Position numbers and translations under genes: made by a program
The notes under the pieces: model-generated
Seen by the model: only the letters and a program-made list of their open reading frames with translations
What the model was told of the DNA's origin: nothing
Database searches by the model: none
Part shown: one piece after another, positions 46,980-57,451 of the stretch
Position numbering within the stretch: position 1 is the first letter of the stretch
Layout of the letters: each line of letters starts with the position of its first letter
NCBI RefSeq assembly: GCF_014633365.1
Contig: NC_068350.1
Span: forward strand, 30,247,119 to 30,311,118
Direction of reading: 5' to 3'
Source: Diospyros lotus
Taxonomy: Eukaryota; Streptophyta; Magnoliopsida; Ericales; Ebenaceae
DNA length: 64,000 nucleotides

Positions 46980-48050
46980 TATTTAATACAAATTACAAAA
47001 TGCAAATTATTAATGCAATAAGTATTAATTGTAAATCATTAATGCAAGTTTTGGAGGAAATCTTCTTTTTTCAAGACTATCCTACTTTTATATATATAAA
47101 GATGCAAATAACAAAATGTAAATTATTAATGCAATAAGTACTAAATGTAAATCATTAATGCAAGTTTTGGGGGAAAATTTTATTACTACTTATTATTTCA
47201 AAGCAATTGAAAATTTTAAATTATTAATGTGAATTACAAAATGTAAATTATTAATACAATAAGTATTAATTACAAATCATTAATGCAAGTTTTGGGTGGA
47301 AATTTCTTGTTTCAAAACTATCCTACTTTTATATATATAAATATGCAAATTATAAAATATAAATTATTAATGCAATAAATACTAAATGCAAATCATTAAT
47401 GCAAGTTTTGAGGGAAAATTTTATTACTACTTATTATTTCAAAGCAATTGAAAATTTTAAATTATTAATGCGAATTACAAAATGTAAATTATTAATACAA
47501 TAAGTATTAATTACAAATCATTAATGCAAGTTTTGGGGGAAAATTTCTTTTTTCAAAACTATCCTACTTTTATATATATAAATATGCAAATTATAAAATG
47601 TAAATTATTAATGCAATAAGTACTAAATGCAAATCATTAATGCAAGTTTTAGGGAAAAATTTTATTACTACTTATTATTTCAAAACAATTGAAAATTTTA
47701 AATTATTAATGCGAATTACAAAATGTAAATTATTAATACAATAAGTATTAATTACAAATCATTAATGCAAGTTTTGGATGGAAATTTCTTTTTTCAAAAC
47801 TATCCTACGCAAATTACAAAATGTAAATTATTAATACAATAAATACTAAATGCAAATCATTAATGCAAGTTTTGGGAGAAAATTTTATTGCTACTTATTA
47901 TTTTAAAGCAATTGAAAATTTTAAATTATTAATGCGAATTACAAAATGTAATTATTAATACAATAAGTATTAATTACAAATCATTAATTAATGCAAGTTT
48001 TGGGAGGAAATTTCTTTTTTTAAGAGTATCCTACTTTTATATATATAAAA
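46980..48050. repeat. 241-bp tandem array inside CACTA
   Basis: About 4.5 copies. The marker TATCCTAC recurs near 47078, 47319, 47560, 47801 and 48027 (spacing 241, 241, 241, 226). Each unit also holds two half-unit variants of AATCATTAATGCAAGTTTTG, so the array is a dimeric repeat. The period is constant and copies are similar, suggesting local amplification. Confidence 0.85.
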
Positions 48051-48164
48051 ATTTTGCAATTAATTTAAATTAAATTTTTAATTTCTTTTTAAGATTTTAT
48101 ATTTCTTTTTATTAATTTAATTCAATTTAATTTTAATTTTGAATTATTTAATTATTTTTAAATT

Positions 48165-49020
48165 TCGCGACAGTTAATAACCATCTCTAAATTAAAATTT
48201 TTAATGAATTTTGCTGCGATTTCTAGAAACTACCGCAAATGTTAATTTAAATTTAATTATAAATTATTTAATTATTTTTTAATTTAGCAGCGGTTTTTGA
48301 AAACCGCCGCTAAATTAAATCTTTTAATGAATTTTGCGGTGGTTTCTAAAAACCGCTGCAAATGTTAATTTAAATTTAATTATAAATTATTTAATTATTT
48401 TTTTAATTTAGCGGCAGTTTTTGAAAACCGCCGCTAAATTAAATCTTTTAATGAATTTTGCGGCGGTTTCTAAAAACCGTCGCAAATGTTAATTTAAATT
48501 TAATTATAAATTATTTAATTATTTTTTTAATTTAGTGACGGCTTTTGAAAACTGCCGCTAAATTAAATTTTTTAATGAATTTTGCAGCTGTTTCTAAAAA
48601 CCGCTGCAAACGTTAATTTAAATTTAATTATAAATTATTTAATTATTTTTTTAATTTAGCTAAATTAAATCTTTCATGAATTTTGCGACGATTTTTCAAA
48701 ACAGTCACAAAATGTATTTTAATTTAATTTTGATTTATTTAATTATTTTTTAATTTAGCGGCGATTTCTCAAAAATCGTTGCTAAATTCAATTTTATTTT
48801 TTAATTATTTAATTATTTTCTAAAATTAGCGACGATTTTTTGAAAACTGCCGCAAAATTGAATGTTTTAATGAATTTTAAGATGATTTTTAAAAATCGCT
48901 GCAAAATGTTAAAAAAATCGCCGCTAAAATAGTATTTTGCGGCAGTTAACAAACCATCGCAAAATTTCATTTTTTGCGGCGATTTTAAAAACCGCCGTAA
49001 AAAAATCACCGCTAAAAATC
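48165..49020. repeat. Right subterminal hairpin repeats of CACTA, about 123-bp unit
   Basis: About four units at 48165-48660, each with AGCGGC(A/G)GTTTTTGAAAA followed by its inverse CCGCCGCTAAATTAAA, then TTTTGCGGCGGTTTCTAAAA and its inverse CCGC(C/T)GCAAA. The rest to 49020 has more scattered copies. Each unit can fold into two hairpins. Confidence 0.82.
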
Positions 49021-49035
49021 AACTTTTTTGTAGTG

Positions 49036-49680
49036 TGATCATCCTATTCGGCAAGTATGTTTCATTTCAAAATCTGAATATGTAATATACCTGATTAAAA
49101 TGGACTCCATAAACAAAGGTATAAAATTTTAGCAGCTGTCAGATGTGATTGGTATGGATAAGCATCATAGTCGCGCTGCTTCTCAACATTCTCTAGCATC
49201 GAGCAGTGAAATCTCAGTCACTCTTGTTAACAAGCAGATTCATGAGGTCCCTGCTTCATCTTTGATTCGATTGAAGTTAGAAGAGTTCATGCAGCCCTCA
49301 ATCTCTCCATGCCCAAAATCTCCTCCGGGTTCCCCACTGGTGTCATCGACAGCAATCATAGACTTTCCTTCAAATGACTAGCTACAGAGGCAGTCACCAG
49401 AGTTTCTGACGAAGTCTTCGATGGAGGCCATTGCTGCTTCTTCGACCGATCAAGTGCAATGGCAACTTCATTCTAATTTGGCGGAAGAATAGCGGTCTCT
49501 AGGAAGCATGGAGGCTTCGGACGATCCGGTGACGCTGGAAGAAAGTCATGCTACTTCGTGTGTGTCCATTATTTGCAAGCTGGTCACTCCAGCTTTATCG
49601 TCTAAGCTTCCAGCGAGAGTGGTGGGTCCTAAATAAATATCTTCCATATCAATCGAGGGCCCATACTTGACAGCCTAACA
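49036..49680 (+). pseudogene. Unrecognised degraded reading frame, possibly LINE ORF1 or plant gene exon
   Basis: A frame of about 78 codons at 49145-49381 continues past stops to about 49635 with near-normal codon use: serine- and proline-rich, with ISPCPKSPPGSPLVS and SPEFLTKSSMEAIAASS. The stops at 49379 and 49490 are TAG. No domain is recognised. It lies just upstream of L1 ORF2 debris and may be its ORF1 region, but no nucleic-acid-binding motif is visible. Confidence 0.35.
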
Positions 49681-49897
49681 GCCTCATGGAGAGGCTTTGC
49701 GCAAAAAATGACAAAAAAGCTTTCACCCAAATTACAAATTTGCTTCCTTAAGCACTATTCTAAATAGGAATACAAAACATATTAATAAGCCTAAAAGAAT
49801 ATAATATAGGAGGACATTAAAGTTTTGGCCATAATGCAATCATCATCAAAACATTCAAGAGCATAAACTCAACATAATGATATTTGTTTTCCCACAG
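49681..49897. other. Spacer before LINE remnant
   Basis: AT-rich, no coding content seen. Confidence 0.3.
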
Positions 49898-51494
49898 ATC
49901 AAGGTGGTTTGGGGTTTCAACCCTTATGTATGTGGAATCAAGCCCTAATAGCTAAGCTCATTTGGTGTCTCATGCTTACTTCCTCTGAATCCCTGTGAAT
50001 TCAATGGATTCATCTGTACCGTATCAGGGAGTCTTATTTTTGGTTCCTCCCAACCCCTTATTCCTGCCCTTGGTACTAGCACAAAAGCTTCTCCAAATCA
50101 GAGGTAAAGTGTGTAAGTTCTTTAGATAGACTATGGGTGATGGTAGTAGGATTTTCCTATGGTATGATCATCATTGGCATCCCCTAGGGGTGTTGGTTGA
50201 TTACTTTTCGCGCCATCTCTCCCATCAGCTTTTCATCCCCTCTACCGCTAGGATGGTGGATACTATTGTGGATAGTGCATAGTGCTAGCCTATGTCGGTC
50301 CCATCTTAGGCCCTTCAACTTATCCTTTCCTCTATGCTAGGGCCCCCTATGATTAATTCTCCTAATCAACCAAGGTGGCTTTCTTCATCTAATGGTGTTT
50401 TTTTCTACGTTTAATGGTGAGGGATTTATAGACTAGGCGTGGTAAGGTCCCATGGTTTCACCTTGTTTGGCATAGCTCAAGTATCTCTTTATATGCCTTT
50501 ATCCTTTGGTTGGCTATTCAGAGCAACTCTCCACCCTTGATATGATCAATCTTTATTTACCTTTCCTGAACATATTTTATCTATGTAAGAGAGCAGCGGA
50601 GTGTCACAACCATTTGTTTTTGCATGTTCCTTTTCTTGGCAAGTTGTTTCCCTGCTAAGGAGGCAGGTAAAATTTATGCGGCCTTGAAGATGTTGGTTGA
50701 GGGGGATTTTTTGGGGTGTCTATAGATGGCAAGGTAAATCGATGTGGAATGTAGCTGCCCGACTCCTGCAAGCGGCAGTCTATTTCTTTTGGCAAGAGTA
50801 TAGCAACAGATGGTTTCGTGATAATGAGCGGTTTCCCGCTCAAATTGCTTACCAAATCCAAACTTCTGTTTGGACTCGTTTATCCTCTATGCCTTCTCTT
50901 GATTATTCTAAGGTTCGGCTTTTGGTCATTACTGGTGTATTCCGCTTTCGTGTCTAATCATTTTTTTTTTTTTAGATGCTATTAATTCTCTTATATATGA
51001 GTGTAGTTTTTTGCATGGCTGGCCTGCGTTCTTCTTTGCCTTCTGGCAGTCTCCCTATGCCAATGTCATTATCAGGAGCAGGGTCCACCTACATCATTTG
51101 TCATTATGGGAGGAAATTAGTTCTGGGGGTTGGGCACTCCCGTTTTCCTGCCATGTGGGCCCTCTGGAGGCCTCAGGTGGGCATGTCTTCATTTCCCTCC
51201 TCTCTTACCTTCCTATTCGATGGTGCTTCAGAGACCTTCACTTATTCTCTGTGCCTTTTTTTTTTTTTTTTTATTATGGGATGCTTGGTGCTGCTATCCC
51301 ATATTTTTGTTTATTTTTTATGTTTTTTCTCTCTATATTATGGTTTTGAGGAGGCTACGGATGTGGTTCCTTTTCTAGTCTAAGGGTTAGTTTGTTTACG
51401 TACGTCTTAGTGGGGTCTGCCCTGTTTATTTTTTTGTAAATCCTTGTGCGATATTTTCTTATTAATATATTTTTATTTACACAAAAAAAAAAAA
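49898..51494 (+). pseudogene. L1-type LINE, ORF2 C-terminal remnant with poly-A tail
   Basis: Starts within ORF2 with QGGLGFQPLCMWNQALIAKL, the conserved segment before the reverse-transcriptase zinc-binding domain. WIHLYRIRESYFW and (G)DG(S)R-FLWYDHHWHPLGVLVDYF-type segments follow in shifting frames to about 50215. The zinc-binding region (STLDMINLY, then C-rich, with HLFLHVPF) is near 50530-50635. A last open stretch of about 86 codons at 50697-50957 reads GKSMWNVAARLLQAAVYFFW, the usual ORF2 end. A T-rich 3' region ends in an A-run at 51482-51493. Endonuclease and RT core are missing (5' truncated). Stops and frameshifts make it dead. Confidence 0.82.
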
Positions 51495-52885
51495 TTGCTA
51501 ATGTCAAGAACAATGCCAAACATATATTTTTCCTTGTAATCTCTCATCGATGTTATGTATCACGATTAATAATCAACCACTACGCTAGTTATTTGGCTCC
51601 AATAGTAGTTAGGCGCACTTAACTCAATGCCTACATGCACGATCCTTGCGCCGCTGAACAAAGACACGAGTTTCTCGATGTTGTCGACGTCGGCTCAAAT
51701 CAACAGTACTGAGTTAGACCCAAGTCATATTGACATTCAAAGTCGCCGGATGGCAATCAATTACTTAGAAAAAAGACTGAGACCGTCACCCACCCACTCA
51801 CCAAAATCTCTTTTAATCCAGCCTTTGCACGTGCTCGCTTTCTCAGTTTGGTCGGCATAGTAAAATGCATGTGGCGGCCAGCCAGCCAGCCCAGAGCTAA
51901 CTTACCAGATCATTTCTTTGTGTTTTTCCACTTACCATGTATAACACTATTGTGCCCAATTCAATATTTATTTTTAATTCTTATGTAACAATATATAAGG
52001 GTTCGTTTATGCAAACTATATATACTAATTAAATGAAAGCATAAAATCAATTCATTTGAATTTCATGGGGGAAATACTAATTATTATTTACTTTGAAAGT
52101 AACCATCTTTGAAAGTAAAAGGTTGGACCGAAATGGGTCTCTATTCTTCACTCATTTCTGCATTCTCCCCTTTCACTTTCAATCGTATCAACTATGAAAT
52201 TGCTTCAACTGTTCCACGTAATTCTCCAACTCCACTATATAATGTCCAAGAATATTTTTTATTATTTATAGAAAAAATACAAATAACTTACTCTAAATGA
52301 TAAAGTTTAATCGCGTCGAGAGTCAAGTATTCGATGTCATCTCTAACCCTAAATATTTCCTTGTTTTTTCAACACTATTTGGTATTAACTTTGCCTCAAT
52401 AAGAAAGTTATATATATATATATATATATATTCATGCATGCAATAACAACTTTTTCAGAGTGTCATGTCCTTATATATATTCGATGTCATCTCTAACCCT
52501 AAATATTTTTCTAGTTTTGCTATATTTCTGCAAAGTTCTTTACAGAAATATAACTTTCGTAGCAATACCAAACAAGTCGTAAAACATTTTAAAGTTGGGA
52601 ACATAAGTTTATTTTAAGGTTTCAAGCCAAGTTTTGGTTTCTAGATCATAATTGAAATTCAAATCAATTGAAATATATAACAGAATAAATATGTTACAAT
52701 ATATAGACCAGTTTTATACATCAAACTATGTAATAAAGTAAATATTTTTATCTTATGCATGCAAAATTTTACACCATAATTACCATTTTATTTAAAATAA
52801 ATTGTAACAAAAATTGAGGATCATAAAATTTAGCAAGATTATAATATTATAAATCTAATAGGCTGCTTTTAATATATAATAATAG
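51495..52885. other. Intergenic, no gene recognised
   Basis: AT-rich sequence. It has an (AT)n run at 52411-52431, and TCGATGTCATCTCTAACCCT appears twice (52331 and 52482), marking a small duplicated segment. The frames at 51627-51860 and 52109-52300 match nothing recognised. Confidence 0.4.
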
Positions 52886-53310
52886 GGTTATTAGCACAAA
52901 AAATCTAAACTTTTTCATATTTATGCTATTTTATCCAAAAATTTTAATTTTGTCAATAATGTTCCAATTTAATCAATTAATTGCAATTTTATTCATGATC
53001 CAGATCTAATTCTTCGACGTCCAAGACCCGCTGATGTGGCATGTCACCTGACATTTTAAAATATTTTGAGTGAACCCCATATGCACATGTGTAAAAAAAT
53101 GCTATTAGAACAAAAAATCCAAACATTTTTGTAATTTTGTGATTTTATCCAAAAGTTTCAATTTTGGCAATAAAGTCCCGATTTGATCGATTGGTTGCAA
53201 TTTTATTCACAACCCAGATCCAATTTGTCGATGTCCAAGATCCACTAACGTGACATGTCACCTGGCATTTTAATACATTTTGAGTGGATCCCACATTCAC
53301 ATGTAAAAAA
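52886..53310. repeat. Tandem duplication, about 212-bp unit, two diverged copies
   Basis: Copy 1 (52886-53097) and copy 2 (53098-53310) share ATTAG(C/A)ACAAAAAATC, TTATCCAAAA, TTGCAATTTTATTCA, CCAAGA(C/T)CC, ATGTCACCTG(A/G)CATTTTA and ATTTTGAGTG. They differ at many positions. No coding content. Confidence 0.75.
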
Positions 53311-54485
53311 ATAAAAAATAAAAAATAATATTAAATATATGCTTTATATATATGTGTGTGTGTGTGTGTTGTAGATATATTTACAAAAAAAGACAGGCAG
53401 AGGATGGGGATGGCGAGGACAACAAGCGACGATGCTGGGCTAGAGGTGGCGATCGATCTAGAAGCTAGAGGTGACAATGGAGTCCGATCTAGAAAAAGGT
53501 CGAATCTAGAAGCTTGATGGCCGATCATTGACGTCGATGGGGCCGACTTAAGTGATCGATGACGAGGATGAGGCAGCCAACAAATAACGTCAAGGGTCAT
53601 CAATTGTTTTCTATAAGATAGCCCTGAGCAGGAGGAAGCCTAACTAGATCGATGATCGGTCTAACTTACAAAAACATCTCATCCCATCCCATCATCCTTC
53701 TTAATTTATTGAACTTATCTATAATCTCAATTAATATTGTAAACTTCACAAATTTAAATAGAAGTCTAATGATGTTGATGTACAAAATACAATATTATTT
53801 AATTTCTGTCAATTCTTATACTTCTTACCAGCCAAAAGAAGGAATTCCATTGATCAGAATAAATAAATCGGGTACATGGTATACATTGCATGAGCAATTA
53901 TACAAGGGCACAAAACCCGCGAGACAAAGCAAAATCCAAGCAATTACAAAGGATGCCCGACATTTCAGGCCACTACCAGTCTACCACCAATAAGTACAAA
54001 CTTAAATATAGATTCAACAAAAGGACTGAATCATTCCATCATTTGATGGTAGTGAAGATGGCACGAAAGACCTGGGCATGCAACCATGCATGTCGTGCTT
54101 AAAGGGGGAACAAATGCACCAGTTTGAAGAGCTAGCACAACCACGACAGTGCCATATACCTAGGATTTTTCTCACTTTTTTTTTTCTTAAACACCAAAAA
54201 CTAGGTAAAATATTTTATGCAAAAACAAACAAAATCTTGATATATAACATTTATTATATAGCTACCTTTTTGTATTTTGCATATTTATATTACAACAAAA
54301 AGATATTAACTAAACATTTATTACTTTATTTTAATGTTATTACATATATACTACCACACTTAGTTTACTAAATATTACACCAACAGTATTATTTCATAAC
54401 AACACAAATCCATCATAGCCAATAAGGTTGCCCTAAATCACACGAATCCATCATTGCTAATAAGGTTGCCCTATGTCACTCATAC
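53311..54485. other. Downstream flank of the WRKY gene
   Basis: No further gene recognised. A (TG)n run lies at 53351-53369. TTTATT (AATAAA on the minus strand) at 54317-54322 and again near 54250 could serve as polyadenylation signals of the WRKY gene, about 170 and 235 bp past its stop codon. Confidence 0.4.
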
Positions 54486-55559
54486 CTAAAGAACCAAACC
54501 CTGATTATAAGTACTTGCCATACTTGATGGGTTCACCCCAGAAGAGATCAGATCACCATTGTCGGCCGTCCAAGACAACACTGAGCCGAACTGAGATGAT
54601 TCAAACCCCATCGTGACACTTCCACCACCATTATTAAGCTGTGAGGACTGCAAATTATATTCTAATAATAATTCTTGGTTCTGCAGCTGGTAATTCAAAC
54701 TAGACATCTTTCCCTCGTTTTCCTGTTGATTTATGAATGATATGGTTGGAAAACACGGCTCCTGGGGTTTGGTATTCGGGCTGGTTGAACTTGAACCAAA
54801 GTTAATTGCATTCGAATTGTTCTCTCTGAGATCATCACAAGAATCGATGATGACATGAAGAGGTTTCTTAATTGGGTTCTGGCAAGTGTGGTGGCCATGG
54901 TAGATGGTTCTGTACATTTCTGCTGGATTATTTTGAATTTGCTGCACCTGCTTGGTGGCTTCGCAACCCCTGTCATCCTTGTGGGCGCATCTGTAGTAGC
55001 TCCTGGATATATCTCAAATTCTGGAATTAGCTATCCTTGTGTATAATTCCCAAAACGATTGATCAAGCAAAAAAAATACCAAAAAGATTGTTTAGAATTA
55101 GAATATCCAGTAGTGTTTTGAATAACTCTGGGTTATTCATGAAATCAAACCTGGGGTGAAGGCAATTGACGATCTCTTTCTGTCCATACTTCTTCCATTT
55201 ATAATGGTCAGCGACTGAAGTTGGGGTATGCTTTGTCCATGTTTGGCCCTTATTTCTGCATATGGATGCATATATTATAATGATATTTATTAAAGATCAA
55301 TCTCAAAGTCATTGATGTAACAGCACTATATGTATGTATGAAACTTGTCTTCCCGGACGAAGGTTTTGCTCCTTGTTCATTGAGCTCAAAAATCATCTCT
55401 CTTGTGAGCTAATTAATTCGCAACAAAAAAAAAATCATAATATGAAATTAATTGTCTTTCAGGAGGAAGGTTTCCTTCTACGTTGTTCATGATTATCCTG
55501 AAACCAAAAGTTGAGCTCTGTGTGTGTTTCTTCAGTTTGCGAAATTATCACAAAAAAAG

Positions 55560-55610
<51 letters not shown>

Positions 55611-56014
55611 TTGACAGATTGATTAAATTGAGCTCGAGACAGACTTAGAAGACGAAAGAAATCGACAAAAAATTAATGAACTAGCTAGAATGATCACCTT
55701 CTATTGTACCAGCTTCTCCGGTATTTCACGGCGAAGCTCTTGGTAAACTTGCCGGAATCCTTGGACTTCCAGCCAACCGAGAACGGTGAACGGGTAAGGG
55801 AGTTGGCCGGAGTTTTGGAAACCTGATCGCCTGCACCATGGCCATCCAAAATTATTGAAATAGCGTTCTCGAAAGATCGTGAAATCTTGTTGGCAAGATC
55901 CTTGGTAGCGGCCAAGGATCGGGCGTCGCGAAGGATTGATCTGAGCTGCTTTGCGGATTCATGACCTTGAATCAGCTCTTTGATGGCTTTTCCGACGGGG
56001 CCAGACGAGTCCAT
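54486..56014 (-). CDS. WRKY transcription factor, group III, with WKKYGQK variant
   Basis: Three exons on the minus strand: 55698-56014, 55151-55255 and 54486-55002, joined by GT-AG introns of 442 and 148 bp, giving 939 coding bases (about 312 residues). The start is the first in-frame ATG (56014). The N-terminal helix ([20 protein letters not shown]) and the linker are followed by the WRKY domain at about residues 111-181: [20 protein letters not shown], then [11 protein letters not shown]. Zinc ligands are C146, C154, then HTC at 179-181. The C-x7-C and HxC pattern and the intron splitting the PR arginine codon are marks of group III, near the WRKY54/70 type. Two oddities are seen: the heptad is WKKYGQK (R to K), and the C-to-H spacing is 24 rather than the usual 23. 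The acidic, glutamine- and asparagine-rich tail (183-312) may activate transcription. It acts in the nucleus, binding W-box DNA; group III members often serve salicylate, senescence and stress responses. The frame is intact. No WRKY neighbours are present. Confidence 0.9.
55562..55606. repeat. (TC)n microsatellite in WRKY intron 1
   Basis: About 22 uninterrupted TC units (GA on the coding strand) in the 442-bp first intron, 92 bp after the exon 1 donor. Confidence 0.95.
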
Positions 56015-56477
56015 ATGGAGTTGATTTCTCCTCTCCAAGTTCTACGCCGCCTCGGAAATGAGAAAACTAGGGTTTTGTGTATGTATATATATATATATAT
56101 GTTTGTAGTACAATTGGGTCTTGGCTCCAAACGAGAATTCGGCGCCACTCGGTTTCACATTACAAAAATCACAATAAATTGCAGCCAATCAGACGCTACT
56201 TTTACAAGATCACTCGCCATTGCAAATTTTTCAGTAGAATATGTGTCGGTGTGATGGATAAAATCTCATTAAAAGATTAAAAAAATTTAAAAGTTAAAAT
56301 AATTTTTGTGATAAAAAGATGTAATTTTTTTGGATCCCACACAAAGCATAAACTAGATACTCTGACATTCAAAAATCCCTTCAAAGATTATACGAAAAGA
56401 AAATGCATTAATCATCCATAAAAATTTATAATTCTAAAAAACTTTCAAAATATTAAAATAAATATTATCCATAAGAG
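56015..56477 (-). promoter_or_regulatory. 5' leader and proximal promoter of the WRKY gene
   Basis: On the minus strand a TATATATATATATA run (56084-56101) lies about 70-90 bp before the ATG and may act as TATA box. AAAACCCTAG (telo-box type) lies at 56067-56076 between it and the ATG. No W-box core TTGAC was seen in this short stretch. The hAT element at 56478-57451 replaces more distal promoter sequence. Confidence 0.4.
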
Positions 56478-56939
56478 TAGGGGGAGCATTCGGTTATAAT
56501 CGACCAAATCGTCAATTTTTTTACCAACCGAACCAAACTGATCATAGCCCACTAACCGAGCTGAACTGAACCGATAGGATATACTAACTGAAATCGAAAT
56601 AACCAGTATAACCGAACTTCACTAAAACTTATCGAATAGGTGAGCATGATCAGAGGGAGAGAGATGCAGTTGGGGCGGTGTCGGCCTCTGCATAGGAAGG
56701 AAACGAAATGCTGGAGACAGAGACAAATGGCGAGCCCTTATTCGGTTCGGCCCTTCGCTCAGCCAGAGGCCCAAATGGCCCTTCATCTTCGACTGTCATA
56801 TGGCCATGAGATAGAGAGATAGAGAGACTGTCATGAGGCAGCGGGAGGGGATTGACAGTCATGAGGCAGCGGGAGGGAGGCGACGTTTTAGAGGTGGCTA
56901 CGGGAAGGGGGCAACGAAGGTGAGGCGTGAGGCAATGAG

Positions 56940-56975
<36 letters not shown>

Positions 56976-57451
56976 CCAACCGTCGCGTGCGAGAAATGGA
57001 AGGATGTTCGACATTGTGAGGGAGGCTGAGACGTTTGGGGTGGGAGAGAGAGAAGTTTGGGGGGGTTGCGGTTGGGGGTGGGGGTGGGGGGAACCAGATG
57101 AGAGTCTTTGGGTCACATAGGGAAACCGTGGGCAGGGAGAGAGAAGTTTGGGTAGGAAACTGTGGGCAGGGTCACATGGGTGGGAAATCGTGTCAGGGAG
57201 AGATAAGTTTGTGTGTAGCCTGTGGGGAGAAACCGTGGGTAGTAAAACTGGGGGAGGGCGGAAACTATGAACAGTAAAACCATGGGCAGTAAGTGGAGGT
57301 TGAATTCGGTTATTTCAGTTAACCGAAAGATCCGAAATTTTTTATAAATATAACTAAACCGATTTTAGCTATTTAATTAACCAAATCGAATCAATCGATT
57401 TGGTTGGTTCGATTCGATCAGTTCGGTTGAATCGAAAAATGCACACCCCTA
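56478..57451. mobile_element. Non-autonomous hAT-like element, CGGTT type, second copy (974 bp)
   Basis: Starts TAGGGGGAGCATTCGG and ends ATGCACACCCCTA. Flanks CATAAGAG (56470-56477) and CGTAAGAG (57452-57459) match in seven of eight bases. Subterminal CGGTT or AACCGAAC repeats and a GA-rich centre (with (GA)n at 56942-56973) match the plan of the copy at 10703-11683. No transposase. It sits about 460 bp upstream of the WRKY start codon. Confidence 0.85.

Larger units (their letters stand above)
45238..49035. mobile_element. CACTA element, non-autonomous, 3798 bp
   Basis: Begins CACTATAAAAAACC and ends ACTTTTTTGTAGTG, with a 3-bp duplication TGA (45235-45237 and 49036-49038). Both subterminal regions are filled with TTTAGCGGCGGTTT-type repeats in direct and inverted orientation (45256-45665 and 48165-49020), each able to form hairpins. 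No transposase is seen. The centre is very AT-rich with a 241-bp tandem array. A GC-rich island at 45690-45880 holds two CCACGTGG palindromes (45751 and 45774) and a GTTTCGAACCC motif at 45822. This is a non-autonomous CACTA derivative that would need transposase from elsewhere. Confidence 0.9.

Noticed and set aside
51011..51383. Three overlapping plus-strand frames after the LINE ORF2 remnant
   Set aside because: T-rich 3' region of the LINE, hydrophobic residues come from the T-runs.
56833..57277. Glycine- and arginine-rich frames
   Set aside because: GA/GGG low-complexity centre of the second hAT element.
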